The position numbers were made by a program, and so were the translations under genes. A stretch of DNA of 64,000 nucleotides from an uncultured Muribaculaceae bacterium (lineage in GTDB: Bacteria; Bacteroidota; Bacteroidia; Bacteroidales; Muribaculaceae): contig CAMWIJ010000001.1 of NCBI GenBank assembly GCA_947174275.1, forward strand, positions 1 to 64,000, in the 5' to 3' direction. Below the pieces are notes generated by a model. The model was not told the DNA's origin. It searched no databases and was given only the letters and a program-made list of their open reading frames with translations. The stretch's first letter is position 1; the number at the start of each line of letters is the position of its first letter. Positions 42,034 to 49,781 of the stretch are shown in pieces.

Positions 42034-42726
42034 ATGGAACGATACTTACGACAGACAATCCTTCCCGGTTTTGGCACGCAGGGACAGCAGCGTCTCCTCG
42101 CTTCTTCTGCTCTCATTGTAGGGCTCGGCGGCCTAGGTGCCCCCGTGGCTTCATATCTGGTTTCTTCAGGGGTAGGGCGCATAGGCCTTTGTGACAATGA
42201 CACCGTCGGCATCACCAACCTGCAGCGCCAGATACTCTACACTGAGCACGACCTCGGCAAGCCCAAGACTCTGTGCGCGCATCAGCGACTGTCCGCCATG
42301 TCTCACGACACTGTTCTTGACATCATTGACGACGGACTCACCGTTGACAATGCCGCCACTGTCATTGCCGCTTACGACATCGTGGTCGACTGTACCGACA
42401 ATTTCGCCACACGACGCCTCATCGACAGTGAGTGCCGGCGTCTCGGCAAGCCTTGGGTGCATGGTTCCATCGATGGCCTTTACGGCTGTGTGACCGTGTT
42501 CAATCACCGCAGTGGCAAACGCTATGCCGACCTTTATCCCGATGCCGAGACCTTTGCCGACAACCGAGACCGTCTTATCGCCAATCTTGGCCCGGTTCCC
42601 GGCGTCATAGGCTCTATACAGGCGCTTGAGGCGCTCAAGCTTCTTTCCGGATGCGGCGACACGCTTGACGGTCGCATTCTGGTGCTTGACCTCGATAAAA
42701 TGATTTTCTCGACAATTGAATTTTAA
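42034..42726 (+). CDS. thiF: ThiF/MoeB-family adenylyltransferase
   Basis: E1-like enzyme that adenylates the ThiS C-terminus. I start at the ATG at 42034 (230 residues) because it lies 4 bp after thiH and matches the family start (MERYLRQTILPGFG). The nucleotide motif VGLGGLGAP is at about 29-37, with LCDNDTVGITNLQRQILY, then VDCTDNFATRRLI and GSIDGLYGCVTVF. The paired CXXC zinc motifs typical of MoeB are absent and the chain is short, which resembles compact ThiF forms. Confidence 0.93.
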   Translation: MERYLRQTILPGFGTQGQQRLLASSALIVGLGGLGAPVASYLVSSGVGRIGLCDNDTVGITNLQRQILYTEHDLGKPKTLCAHQRLSAMSHDTVLDIIDDGLTVDNAATVIAAYDIVVDCTDNFATRRLIDSECRRLGKPWVHGSIDGLYGCVTVFNHRSGKRYADLYPDAETFADNRDRLIANLGPVPGVIGSIQALEALKLLSGCGDTLDGRILVLDLDKMIFSTIEF

Positions 42727-42744
42727 ACAGTTACTTACTATATT

Positions 42745-43446
42745 ATGTCTACAAGTTTTGATGAATACGCCGGGGCGTATGACCAATGGTTTATTGAAAA
42801 CTCCAACGTGCTCGCCTCTGAGGTAGCTCTCGTTGCCGCGACACTCAACGATGCTCCGCGTCCCATACTTTCCGTAGGATGCGGCAGCGGTCTTTTCGAG
42901 GATATCATGCGCAAGGAGTATGGTATTGATGTAACCGACGGGGTAGAACCGTCGACAGGCATGGCGGAAATAGCCCGCAAGAGGGGCATGGATGTCGTTA
43001 TTGCAACAGGCGAGGATTTTGACTATCCCGCAGGAAAATACGGCACTGTTATTTTCAACGGCTCTCCGAGCTACATCACAGACCTCCGCGGCATTGTCGC
43101 AAAAGTCTACGATGCCCTCCCCGAAGGCGGACGCATCATCCTTGTCGATGTCCCCAAAGAAAGCACCTACGGCATAATGTACAACCTCGCAAAAGCGCTC
43201 GGCACATGGCAGCATCCCCTCCTCGAAGGCGTATATCCCCCCAATCCTTATCCTATCGAGTTCGTCAACGTAGCCAACTGGCGCACTACCGCCGAGAAAG
43301 TCGGTTATCTCGAAGAGGCCGGATTTAAAAACATCCGTTGCATGCAGACTCTCACCGCCCACCCACTTTATTCCGACCTAAGAGCCGAAACTCCCGTCGA
43401 AGGTTGCGACCGCGGCGACTATGTGGCTGTTATCGCTGAGAAATAA
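42745..43446 (+). CDS. Class I SAM-dependent methyltransferase inside the thiamine operon
   Basis: 233 residues with the SAM motif ILSVGCGSGLFEDIM (about 38-52), a DGVEPSTGMAEIARKRG acidic-loop segment and a VIFNGSPSYITDLRGIVAKV post-I region, so a Rossmann methyltransferase of the UbiE/Methyltransf_11 type. It lies 18 bp after thiF and 5 bp before the tenA frame, clearly within the operon. I know no methylation step in thiamine synthesis, so its role is open; salvage or modification of a thiamine-related compound is a guess. Confidence 0.85.
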   Translation: MSTSFDEYAGAYDQWFIENSNVLASEVALVAATLNDAPRPILSVGCGSGLFEDIMRKEYGIDVTDGVEPSTGMAEIARKRGMDVVIATGEDFDYPAGKYGTVIFNGSPSYITDLRGIVAKVYDALPEGGRIILVDVPKESTYGIMYNLAKALGTWQHPLLEGVYPPNPYPIEFVNVANWRTTAEKVGYLEEAGFKNIRCMQTLTAHPLYSDLRAETPVEGCDRGDYVAVIAEK

Positions 43447-43457
43447 CCGGTGTGATT

Positions 43458-44111
43458 ATGGAAAAATGGAGCAATTTGGCATGGCAGGCCGCCCTGCCCG
43501 AAATCGAGCGTATAAAACACTTGCCCTTCCTGCGTGAACTCGCCGACGGCACCCTGCCCGACGACATATTCCGCTTCTACATAAGCCAGGATCGCCTGTA
43601 TCTCGATGACTACACGCGCGTCCTCGCCCACATAGCCTCACGTCTGCCCGACATGGCCGATGTCGAGACATTCCTCGCATTTGCAGTCGACGGGGTTGCA
43701 GTCGAAAAGAGCCTTCATGCCTCCTACAACCCCGATATGCAGATGCGAAAATCCGGCGCATGCGAATTTTACACATCCTTCCTCAAAGCACGCTCTCACG
43801 ATGACATCGCGGTTGCAGCGGCTTCCATATTACCATGCTTCTGGGTGTATCTCGAAATCGGAAAATATATATTGTCGACAGCACGGCTCGACGGCAACCC
43901 CTACCGCGCATGGATAGAGACCTACTCCGATCCGGCATTCGACATCAGCACCGCCCGGGCAATCGACGTGTGCGACCGCCTGGCTACCGCCACAACCGTG
44001 GCCGTCCGCCGTCTGATGACCGACACTTTCATCGAAGCCACCCGTCTCGAAGCCCTGTTCTGGCAATCCGCCTACCACAAAGGCACCGCCGACTCCCATC
44101 TGCTGATTTAA
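43458..44111 (+). CDS. tenA: TenA-family aminopyrimidine aminohydrolase (thiaminase II)
   Basis: 217 residues from the Met at 43458; another Met two codons upstream (43452) is equally possible. The all-helical TenA/THI-4 fold is shown by LPFLRELADGTLPDDIFRFYISQDRLYL near the N-terminus, MRKSGACEFYTSFL, and ILPCFWVYLEIG, whose Cys (about residue 127) corresponds to the active-site Cys of TenA_C enzymes. TenA recovers HMP from damaged thiamine (amino-HMP) and so supplies ThiD. It is the last gene before a repeat-containing gap and thiD. Confidence 0.92.
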   Translation: MEKWSNLAWQAALPEIERIKHLPFLRELADGTLPDDIFRFYISQDRLYLDDYTRVLAHIASRLPDMADVETFLAFAVDGVAVEKSLHASYNPDMQMRKSGACEFYTSFLKARSHDDIAVAAASILPCFWVYLEIGKYILSTARLDGNPYRAWIETYSDPAFDISTARAIDVCDRLATATTVAVRRLMTDTFIEATRLEALFWQSAYHKGTADSHLLI

Positions 44112-44134
44112 TTCCCCAAAAACTCTCACCCAAA

Positions 44135-44184
44135 GTCCGACCAGTCCGACCAGTCCGACATGTCTGACCCGTCCGACCCGTCCC
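44135..44184. repeat. 9-bp tandem repeat array (GTCCGACCA) between tenA and thiD
   Basis: Five full units and one partial unit: GTCCGACCA twice, GTCCGACAT, GTCTGACCC, GTCCGACCC, GTCCCC. Period is exactly nine. The units resemble those at 100-135. The array ends only 10 bp before the thiD ATG and so may be in its leader. Function is unknown. Confidence 0.8.
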
Positions 44185-44194
44185 CAAAAAAGCA

Positions 44195-45019
44195 ATGAAA
44201 AAATACCCTATAGCACTGACAATAGCCGGAAGCGACCCCTCCGGCGGCGCCGGCATGCAGGCCGACCTGAAAACCTTCTCCGCCCTCGGCGTCTACGGCG
44301 CATCGGCCATCGTCGCCCTTGTCGACGAAAACACTCAGGGCGTCTACGGCGTCCATCCCGTGCCCCCGCAATTCGTGGCCGGACAAATCCGCTCCGTCAT
44401 CGACGACATCGGAGCCGACGCCGTTAAAATCGGCATGCTCCACGACTCCGAACTCATCGTTACCGTGGCCGAAACTCTCGCCCTCTATCCCCACATACGC
44501 AACATAGTCCTCGATCCGGTGATGGTCGCCACCTCCGGCGACCCTCTTCTGCAGCCCGACGCTGTCGATACGTTGCGCCGCGTGCTCATACCGCGCAGCC
44601 GCATCATAACACCCAACATTCCCGAGGCTTCACTGCTTTTGGGGCAGACTATTGACCATCCCGACCAGCTCCGCGACGCTGCCGTAGCCCTCTCTGAAGC
44701 CGCCGGCGGTGTGTCGGTGATGCTGAAGGCCGGACACCTTGACTGCGATTGCCTGACCGACATATTCTACAACGCAGAGACCGACGAGATTGAAGAACTC
44801 TCGGCCCCACGTATAGCTACCGTCAACACCCACGGCACCGGCTGCACCCTCTCCTCGGCAATAGCCGCATGTCTTGCCCGCGGTGCCGCTCTCAAAGACG
44901 CCGTCCGTCAGGCAAAGCACTATCTCTTCAAGGCCATACAATCGGGCGCCGCCTACTCGATCGGAAAAGGCCACGGCCCCGTAAATCATTTCCACAACCT
45001 CTGGCCCGAAGGGAACTGA
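44195..45019 (+). CDS. thiD: Hydroxymethylpyrimidine/phosphomethylpyrimidine kinase
   Basis: Phosphorylates HMP and HMP-phosphate to the pyrophosphate used by ThiE. 274 residues, ribokinase-like fold. Family motifs: LTIAGSDPSGGAGMQADLKTF at the start, VDENTQGVYGVHPVP, LDPVMVATSGDPLL (about 107-120), and the anion-hole motif NTHGTGCTLSSAIAA near 208-222. It is separated from tenA by 83 bp with the 9-bp repeats, but there is no terminator, so it is probably part of the riboswitch-controlled transcript. A GC hairpin follows. Confidence 0.96.
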   Translation: MKKYPIALTIAGSDPSGGAGMQADLKTFSALGVYGASAIVALVDENTQGVYGVHPVPPQFVAGQIRSVIDDIGADAVKIGMLHDSELIVTVAETLALYPHIRNIVLDPVMVATSGDPLLQPDAVDTLRRVLIPRSRIITPNIPEASLLLGQTIDHPDQLRDAAVALSEAAGGVSVMLKAGHLDCDCLTDIFYNAETDEIEELSAPRIATVNTHGTGCTLSSAIAACLARGAALKDAVRQAKHYLFKAIQSGAAYSIGKGHGPVNHFHNLWPEGN

Positions 45020-45040
45020 CAAACGAACGGCAAAGCAGGG

Positions 45041-45072
45041 GCGGGGGCGTCTCGCCCCCGCTTCATTATCTT
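45041..45072 (+). terminator. GC hairpin after thiD (copy 2 of 68-84 hairpin)
   Basis: GCGGGGGCG (45041-45049) and CGCCCCCGC (45053-45061) form a perfect 9-bp stem with loop TCT, followed by TTCATTATCTT. It is a plausible thiD terminator; the same stem appears at 68-84. Confidence 0.65.
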
Positions 45073-45173
45073 ACATCAACGATGCATGTCGCCGGCGTCT
45101 CGTCCCGCTGCACTTACCTCAGCGCTGCATTATTCTGCTGCATTATCTTACCTCAACGAAGCACGTCGCCGGC
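45064..45173. repeat. Duplicated 3' end of the GH2 gene
   Basis: CATTATCTTACCTCAACGAA and the following GCACGTCGCCGGC (45141-45173), which hold the GH2 stop codon, recur at 45064-45096 with three mismatches over 33 bp. A shorter decayed copy (CTGCACTTACCTCAGCG) lies between. It looks like a local tandem duplication at the gene end. Confidence 0.7.
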
Positions 45174-47572
45174 TTCACACCCTTCGCGCTGGCGGTAAAC
45201 TTGATTTCTCCCGCCGACTTGCCGCTCCGCGCTATCGCGGTCGCCGCTCCGCTGAACAGATCCATCTCCGGGTTCTGGAAAGGCAAGAGCGAAGTCGGGT
45301 CTCCGTTGGCCGTTGCCTCAAACGTTCCAGCTCCCGTCACGCTGAACTTCACGCGGCGGCTGTCGTCCGGCACAATATTGCCATCCTTGTCAGCCACCTG
45401 CACGGTGAAGTAAACCAGGTCATCCCCATTGGCCTCAAGCGTGTCGGTGTTGGCGGTGACAACGAGGTGATGCGGTTTGCCGGCCGTTCTGATTGTCTTC
45501 TCTGCAGCGCGGTTGCCCTCTTCGTCGTAGGCCACTACTTTCAGCTCGCCCGGTTCATAGCGGGTCTCGTTCCACATCAGGCGGTAGCGTGTCTGCAATG
45601 TCGAGTCATTCTTCTCGCGCATGCCCTGGCTCTTGCCGTTGATGAAAAGCTCAGCTTTGGGGAACGACGTGTAGACGAATACCGGAGTCACTTCTCCCTC
45701 GCGTCCCTTCCAGTTCCAGTGCGGAAGCACATGCAGCGTAGTGTCCCTGTCGTTCCATTGCGAGCGATACAGATAATATCTGTCCTTCGGAAGTGATGCC
45801 AGGTCTATGATTCCGAATACGGAGCTGTGGCTGGGCCACGCGTCGGTATCGTAGGGCGACGGTTCGCCGAGATAGTCGAAGCCGGTCCACACAAACTGAC
45901 CCAATACCCACGACTGCTCGTCCATGAAGAAATCTATGTCGGGCGTGTTCGACCAGAAGCATGCCTCATTGTCATAGCTCGACGACTGATTGTCGGCATG
46001 CATCACCTGATTGTGTTCCACCTCAAATGATACCGGGAAATGATACACTCCGCGCGACGACACTGTCGATGCAGTCTCCGAGCCCAATATCATTTTCTGA
46101 GGCAGCATGCCGTATGCCTTCTCGTAATACTGCGGTTTGTAATTGAAGCCGGGTATGTCGAGCGATGCCGCGAAGCCGTTGTCGAGCACGGCGCCTATCT
46201 GGTCCATACCGCATGTCACCGGACGCGTCGCGTCAAGCGACTTCACCAGATCCTGGAGCATCGTAAGTTCCGACACTCCGTCGGGGCCCCACTGGCTTGG
46301 CACTTCGTTGCCGATCGACCACATCACCACTGACGGCGAGTTACGGTAACGTTTCACCATGTTTGTGACATCTTTTTCAGCCCAGTCTGCGAAGAAGCGG
46401 CCGTAGCCGTTGGGCGATTTCGGACGGAAACTCCAGTCGTCAAACGGCTCCACCATAAGCATCATGCCCAGCTCGTCACATATCTCCACCAGCTCCGGCG
46501 CAGGCATATTGTGAGCCGTGCGTATGGCGTTGGCGCCCATATCCTTTAACAGTGCCACCTGATGGCGGAGAGCCGAGCGGTTGACTGCAGCGCCGAGCGG
46601 TCCGAGGTCATGGTGATTGCACACCCCCTTGAATTTCGTTGGCTCGCCGTTGAGGCGGAATCCGAGTTCCGGTATATACTCCAGACTCCTCACTCCGAAC
46701 TTGGTCTCGTAACTGTCGACCTCTTTGTCGTCGACCTTCAGAATGGTGCGGGCGGTGTAAAGGGCAGGGGAGTCGGGGCTCCACAGTTGCGGTTCTGTAA
46801 GCAGAAAATTCTGTGTGAATTTCTGTCCGTGCGATATATACGGCGCGCTGTTGCTTGCCGCTATGCTCCCGTCCGGAGCGATGATATCGGTGACGACATC
46901 TACAGGCTCCCCCTTGCGAGCACCGGCAATCTCCATCTCCAGTTTTACCGATGCCCTCTCTCTCGTCACTGTCGGAGTGGTGACGTATGTGCCCCACACC
47001 GGTATATGCACGCGGTCGGTGTTTACAACATGTACGTTGCGGTATAGTCCCGCGCCTGGATACCATCGTGACGCTCTTTCAAAATTTTCAAGCTCGACTA
47101 CCATATCGTTGCTTCCGGGCACTACGGCTTCGGTTACATCGGCGTAAAACGAGTTGTAACCGTAAGGCCAGTATGCAACCTCCCGGCCGTTGACCTTGAC
47201 ATGCGCGTTGCTCATCGCCCCGTCAAACACTAATGTTACATTGCGGCCTGTCGTGTCTGCCACCTCGAAGGTCGTGCGGTAGCTTCCCTTTCCGATGAAT
47301 GGCAATCCGCCGGTGCGGCCTGTTTTTACGGTTTCCTCTGTTTCTCCGTTCTGCTCCACGGCCACTGTCTGAAGGTCGTTGTTTCTGTCAAACGGCCCGT
47401 AGATGGCCCAGTCGTGGGGCACTCTCACATGCTGCCACTCCTGTGCTCCGGCTGCGGCTCCCTTTGTGAATTCCCAGCCGTCGTTGAGGGTAGTGACCCT
47501 TCTTTCTCCGTTGGCAGTGAAAACAATGGCTCCCGAAAGAGCCATTGCAGTTATTATAGTTGTTGTTTTCAT
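45143..47572 (-). CDS. GH2 beta-galactosidase of the galactan locus
   Basis: 809 residues: signal peptide (MALSGAIVFTANG), sugar-binding jelly roll (FDGAMSNAHVKVNGREVAYWPYGYNSFY), Ig-like domain and TIM barrel. Catalytic acid/base Glu is in WSIGNEVPS (about 422) and the nucleophile Glu in ILGSETAS (about 497). A DUF4982 Ig-like domain (VFVYTSFPKAELFINGKSQG) and a C-terminal Ig domain (VQVADKDGNIVPDDSRRVKF) follow. Exported, so probably periplasmic, trimming galacto-oligosaccharides produced by the GH53 enzymes. Its ATG overlaps the stop of the GH53 gene upstream (ATGA, 47569-47572), so it is the last gene of the locus operon. Confidence 0.92.
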   Translation of the reverse strand: MKTTTIITAMALSGAIVFTANGERRVTTLNDGWEFTKGAAAGAQEWQHVRVPHDWAIYGPFDRNNDLQTVAVEQNGETEETVKTGRTGGLPFIGKGSYRTTFEVADTTGRNVTLVFDGAMSNAHVKVNGREVAYWPYGYNSFYADVTEAVVPGSNDMVVELENFERASRWYPGAGLYRNVHVVNTDRVHIPVWGTYVTTPTVTRERASVKLEMEIAGARKGEPVDVVTDIIAPDGSIAASNSAPYISHGQKFTQNFLLTEPQLWSPDSPALYTARTILKVDDKEVDSYETKFGVRSLEYIPELGFRLNGEPTKFKGVCNHHDLGPLGAAVNRSALRHQVALLKDMGANAIRTAHNMPAPELVEICDELGMMLMVEPFDDWSFRPKSPNGYGRFFADWAEKDVTNMVKRYRNSPSVVMWSIGNEVPSQWGPDGVSELTMLQDLVKSLDATRPVTCGMDQIGAVLDNGFAASLDIPGFNYKPQYYEKAYGMLPQKMILGSETASTVSSRGVYHFPVSFEVEHNQVMHADNQSSSYDNEACFWSNTPDIDFFMDEQSWVLGQFVWTGFDYLGEPSPYDTDAWPSHSSVFGIIDLASLPKDRYYLYRSQWNDRDTTLHVLPHWNWKGREGEVTPVFVYTSFPKAELFINGKSQGMREKNDSTLQTRYRLMWNETRYEPGELKVVAYDEEGNRAAEKTIRTAGKPHHLVVTANTDTLEANGDDLVYFTVQVADKDGNIVPDDSRRVKFSVTGAGTFEATANGDPTSLLPFQNPEMDLFSGAATAIARSGKSAGEIKFTASAKGVKPATCFVEVR

Positions 47573-48642
47573 TCGTTGTTCAATTTCTTGTATTCCACAA
47601 ACGCATCAAGGGCGATAGTCGGCGAGTCATTGTCGAAACATCCGAGCTGGTAGCCGCCGTTATAACCGCCCGGTGCTTCCGGCTCCCAGTAAAACACACC
47701 CTCTACATCGGCGGTCAACGCTTTTTCTATGAGGGCTTTGGTGTGTTCCGGCTGATCCCACGGCGCGCCTATCTCGCATATCATCACCGGCTTGCCGTAT
47801 TTCTCCTTGCAATGCCCGATGTTGGCTATGCAGTCGGCCACAACCTTTTCCCAGCCGCCGGTCTCGCCGGCCTGTTCGGCCCAGTAAGGGTAGAGCGACA
47901 TTCCGATCATGTCATATTTACCTCCGTTGGCCTCCAGTATGTCAAACATGCGGTCGTAACGTTCACGGTCATTGCCTCCGTCGAGATGCACTATGACTTT
48001 TGCGTCGGGAAATACTCCCTTCACAGCGTCATAGCCCGCATTGTTGAGTGCCGTCAGTTGCTCCGGATTGTCTGTTGAGCCGGCGGGCAGCATCATGCCG
48101 GGTGTTGTCTCGTTGCCCACCTGCACCCATTCCGGACTGACTCCGGCCTCTTTGAGCGCTGTCAGTGTCTCGGTGACATGGTTGCCTACGGCCTTCTTCA
48201 GATCTTCAAACGACAGCTCTTTCCATGCCTCGGGCATCACCTGATGACCCGGATCTGCCCATGTGTCGGAGAAGTGGAAGTCTATCATTGTCCGCAGCCC
48301 CAGACTGTCGGCGCGCGATGCTTTCTTTACCACATCGTCAATGCTGTTCCATCCCTCCGCCGGATTGACCCACACGCGCAGACGTATCGAGTTTACGCCG
48401 CAGCAGTCGCGGAGCAGTTGCATGCATTCCATCTCTTGGCGCTCTTCGCCGGGCGTATAGAATTTGCGCCCCTCCGCCTCCATCTGTGTGAGCCAGCTCA
48501 CATCTGCGCCTAAGGCGAAGCCTGTTTCCTTGGCATTGACATCGGCCGGTTGATTTTCAGCGCTCTCAGTCTGCTGTTTTCCGGAGCATGATAGCAGCGT
48601 CGCCGACATAAGCAATGCAGATATTATTGATGTATATTTCAT
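47569..48642 (-). CDS. GH53 endo-beta-1,4-galactanase, lipoprotein (copy 2)
   Basis: 357 residues. Signal peptide with lipobox TLLSC (Cys19), so membrane anchored and possibly surface exposed. GH53 barrel: FALGADVSWLTQMEAEG at the N-terminus, NSIRLRVWVNPAEGWN, DFHFSDTWADPGHQ, acid/base Glu in VQVGNETTPGM (about 177) and nucleophile Glu in VMICEIGAPW (about 290). Cleaves internal beta-1,4-galactosyl links. It shares the fold blocks with the next upstream gene but differs at the nucleophile surround (IGAPWDQ against VGMDYRE), suggesting different chain-length preference. It lies after the element copy E and overlaps the GH2 gene by 4 bp. Confidence 0.95.
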   Translation of the reverse strand: MKYTSIISALLMSATLLSCSGKQQTESAENQPADVNAKETGFALGADVSWLTQMEAEGRKFYTPGEERQEMECMQLLRDCCGVNSIRLRVWVNPAEGWNSIDDVVKKASRADSLGLRTMIDFHFSDTWADPGHQVMPEAWKELSFEDLKKAVGNHVTETLTALKEAGVSPEWVQVGNETTPGMMLPAGSTDNPEQLTALNNAGYDAVKGVFPDAKVIVHLDGGNDRERYDRMFDILEANGGKYDMIGMSLYPYWAEQAGETGGWEKVVADCIANIGHCKEKYGKPVMICEIGAPWDQPEHTKALIEKALTADVEGVFYWEPEAPGGYNGGYQLGCFDNDSPTIALDAFVEYKKLNNE

Positions 48643-48660
48643 GGTTGTTGTTTTTTTGTT

Positions 48661-48733
48661 AAGTGTGTTGCAAAACGTAGGGAAGCACGGCTCGCGCGTC
48701 CGTCAAAACGCTTCCGAATTCTGCGACACCCGC
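48661..48733. repeat. Dispersed palindromic (MITE-like) element, copy E, shortened
   Basis: GTGTGTTGCAAAAC, GTAGGGAAGCACGGCTCGCG and CGTCCG (about 48663-48702) are the family left end and left arm. CTGCGACACCCGC (48721-48733) is the right end. The right arm and central loop are largely missing, so this is a deletion derivative of about 70 bp. It lies between the two GH53 genes inside the operon and its end reaches the stop codon at 48733. Confidence 0.75.
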
Positions 48734-49776
48734 TATTTGAATGCGTCAAGTGCTATGGTCGGTGTCCCGTTTTCAAAGCAGCCTTTGTTATATCCGCCGT
48801 TATATCCGGCCGGTGCCTGCGGCTCCCAATAGAAGATGCCTTTGACATCGAGCGATGATGTGCGTGCGATGATATCGGTGAGCATCGCTTTGCAGGCGGC
48901 AGCTTCGCGGTAATCCATACCGACCTCGCATATCATCACCGGTTTGCCGTAGGTCGCGGTGACATGGCCGATGTTGGCGATAAGGTCGTCGACGGAGCTT
49001 TTCCAGCTGTCGGCCTCTGGATAAAATGACATTCCTATCATGTCATATTTTCCGTTATTGGCCTTAAGCGCACCGAATATACGGTCATAGCGCCATTGGT
49101 CGTTTCCGTTGTCAAGATGCACTATCACACTTGCCTCGGGAAATACTGCCTTGACCGCGTCATAGCCTGTCGATACAAGTTCCGAGAAATTCGCGGGATT
49201 GTCAATCGACCCCAAGGGGAACAGCATTCCGGGCGTTGTCTCGTTGCCGATCTGCACCCATTCAGGTTCTATGCCGTAGGCAGCCAGGCTTGTCAGCATC
49301 TTGTTGACATGCGACGTGACGGCTTCTTTGAGCCCGTTCATGTCGAGTCCGGCCCACGCGGCGGGTGTCTCCTGGTGGCCGGGGTCGGCCCATGTGTCTG
49401 AAAAATGGAAATCAATCATCAGCCGCAGTCCGAGGGAGTTTGCGCGTCGTGCTTTTACGAGCACGTCATCGATATTGTTCCACCCCTCCTGTGGGTTGAC
49501 CCACACGCGCAGACGTATCGAGTTGACTCCGCAATATTCTTTGAGCAGCTCCATGCACTCGGTCTGTGAGCCGTCGGGAGCATAGAATTTCTCCCCCTCT
49601 GCCTCCATTTGTGTAAGCCAGCTCACGTCGGCGCCCTTGGCGAAAGTGCCGCGTTCGATTTCTATCGGTTTGTTGTCGACAGGCGGATTGCTTACCGGAC
49701 TATCCTCGCTGCATCCTGTCAATGCTGCCATTGCCGAAACCGCTGCCGATGCTAATATTCTTGATATTGTTTTCAT
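48733..49776 (-). CDS. GH53 endo-beta-1,4-galactanase, lipoprotein (copy 1)
   Basis: 347 residues with lipobox ALTGC (Cys22) and a short Ser/Pro linker. The barrel shows FAKGADVSWLTQMEAEG, NSIRLRVWVNPQEGWN, FHFSDTWADPGHQ, acid/base Glu in VQIGNETTPGM (about 176) and nucleophile Glu in VMICEVGMDY (about 283), ending WEPQAPAGYNGGYNKG, also shared with copy 2. It is immediately downstream of the SusE/F-like gene (5-bp gap). Likely the surface enzyme that first cuts galactan; which of the two copies is on the surface is inference. Confidence 0.95.
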   Translation of the reverse strand: MKTISRILASAAVSAMAALTGCSEDSPVSNPPVDNKPIEIERGTFAKGADVSWLTQMEAEGEKFYAPDGSQTECMELLKEYCGVNSIRLRVWVNPQEGWNNIDDVLVKARRANSLGLRLMIDFHFSDTWADPGHQETPAAWAGLDMNGLKEAVTSHVNKMLTSLAAYGIEPEWVQIGNETTPGMLFPLGSIDNPANFSELVSTGYDAVKAVFPEASVIVHLDNGNDQWRYDRIFGALKANNGKYDMIGMSFYPEADSWKSSVDDLIANIGHVTATYGKPVMICEVGMDYREAAACKAMLTDIIARTSSLDVKGIFYWEPQAPAGYNGGYNKGCFENGTPTIALDAFK

Positions 49777-49781
49777 TATGA

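Noticed and set aside
42166..43362. 398-codon minus-strand frame opposite thiF and the methyltransferase
   Set aside because: Antisense shadow spanning two well-supported genes on the plus strand.
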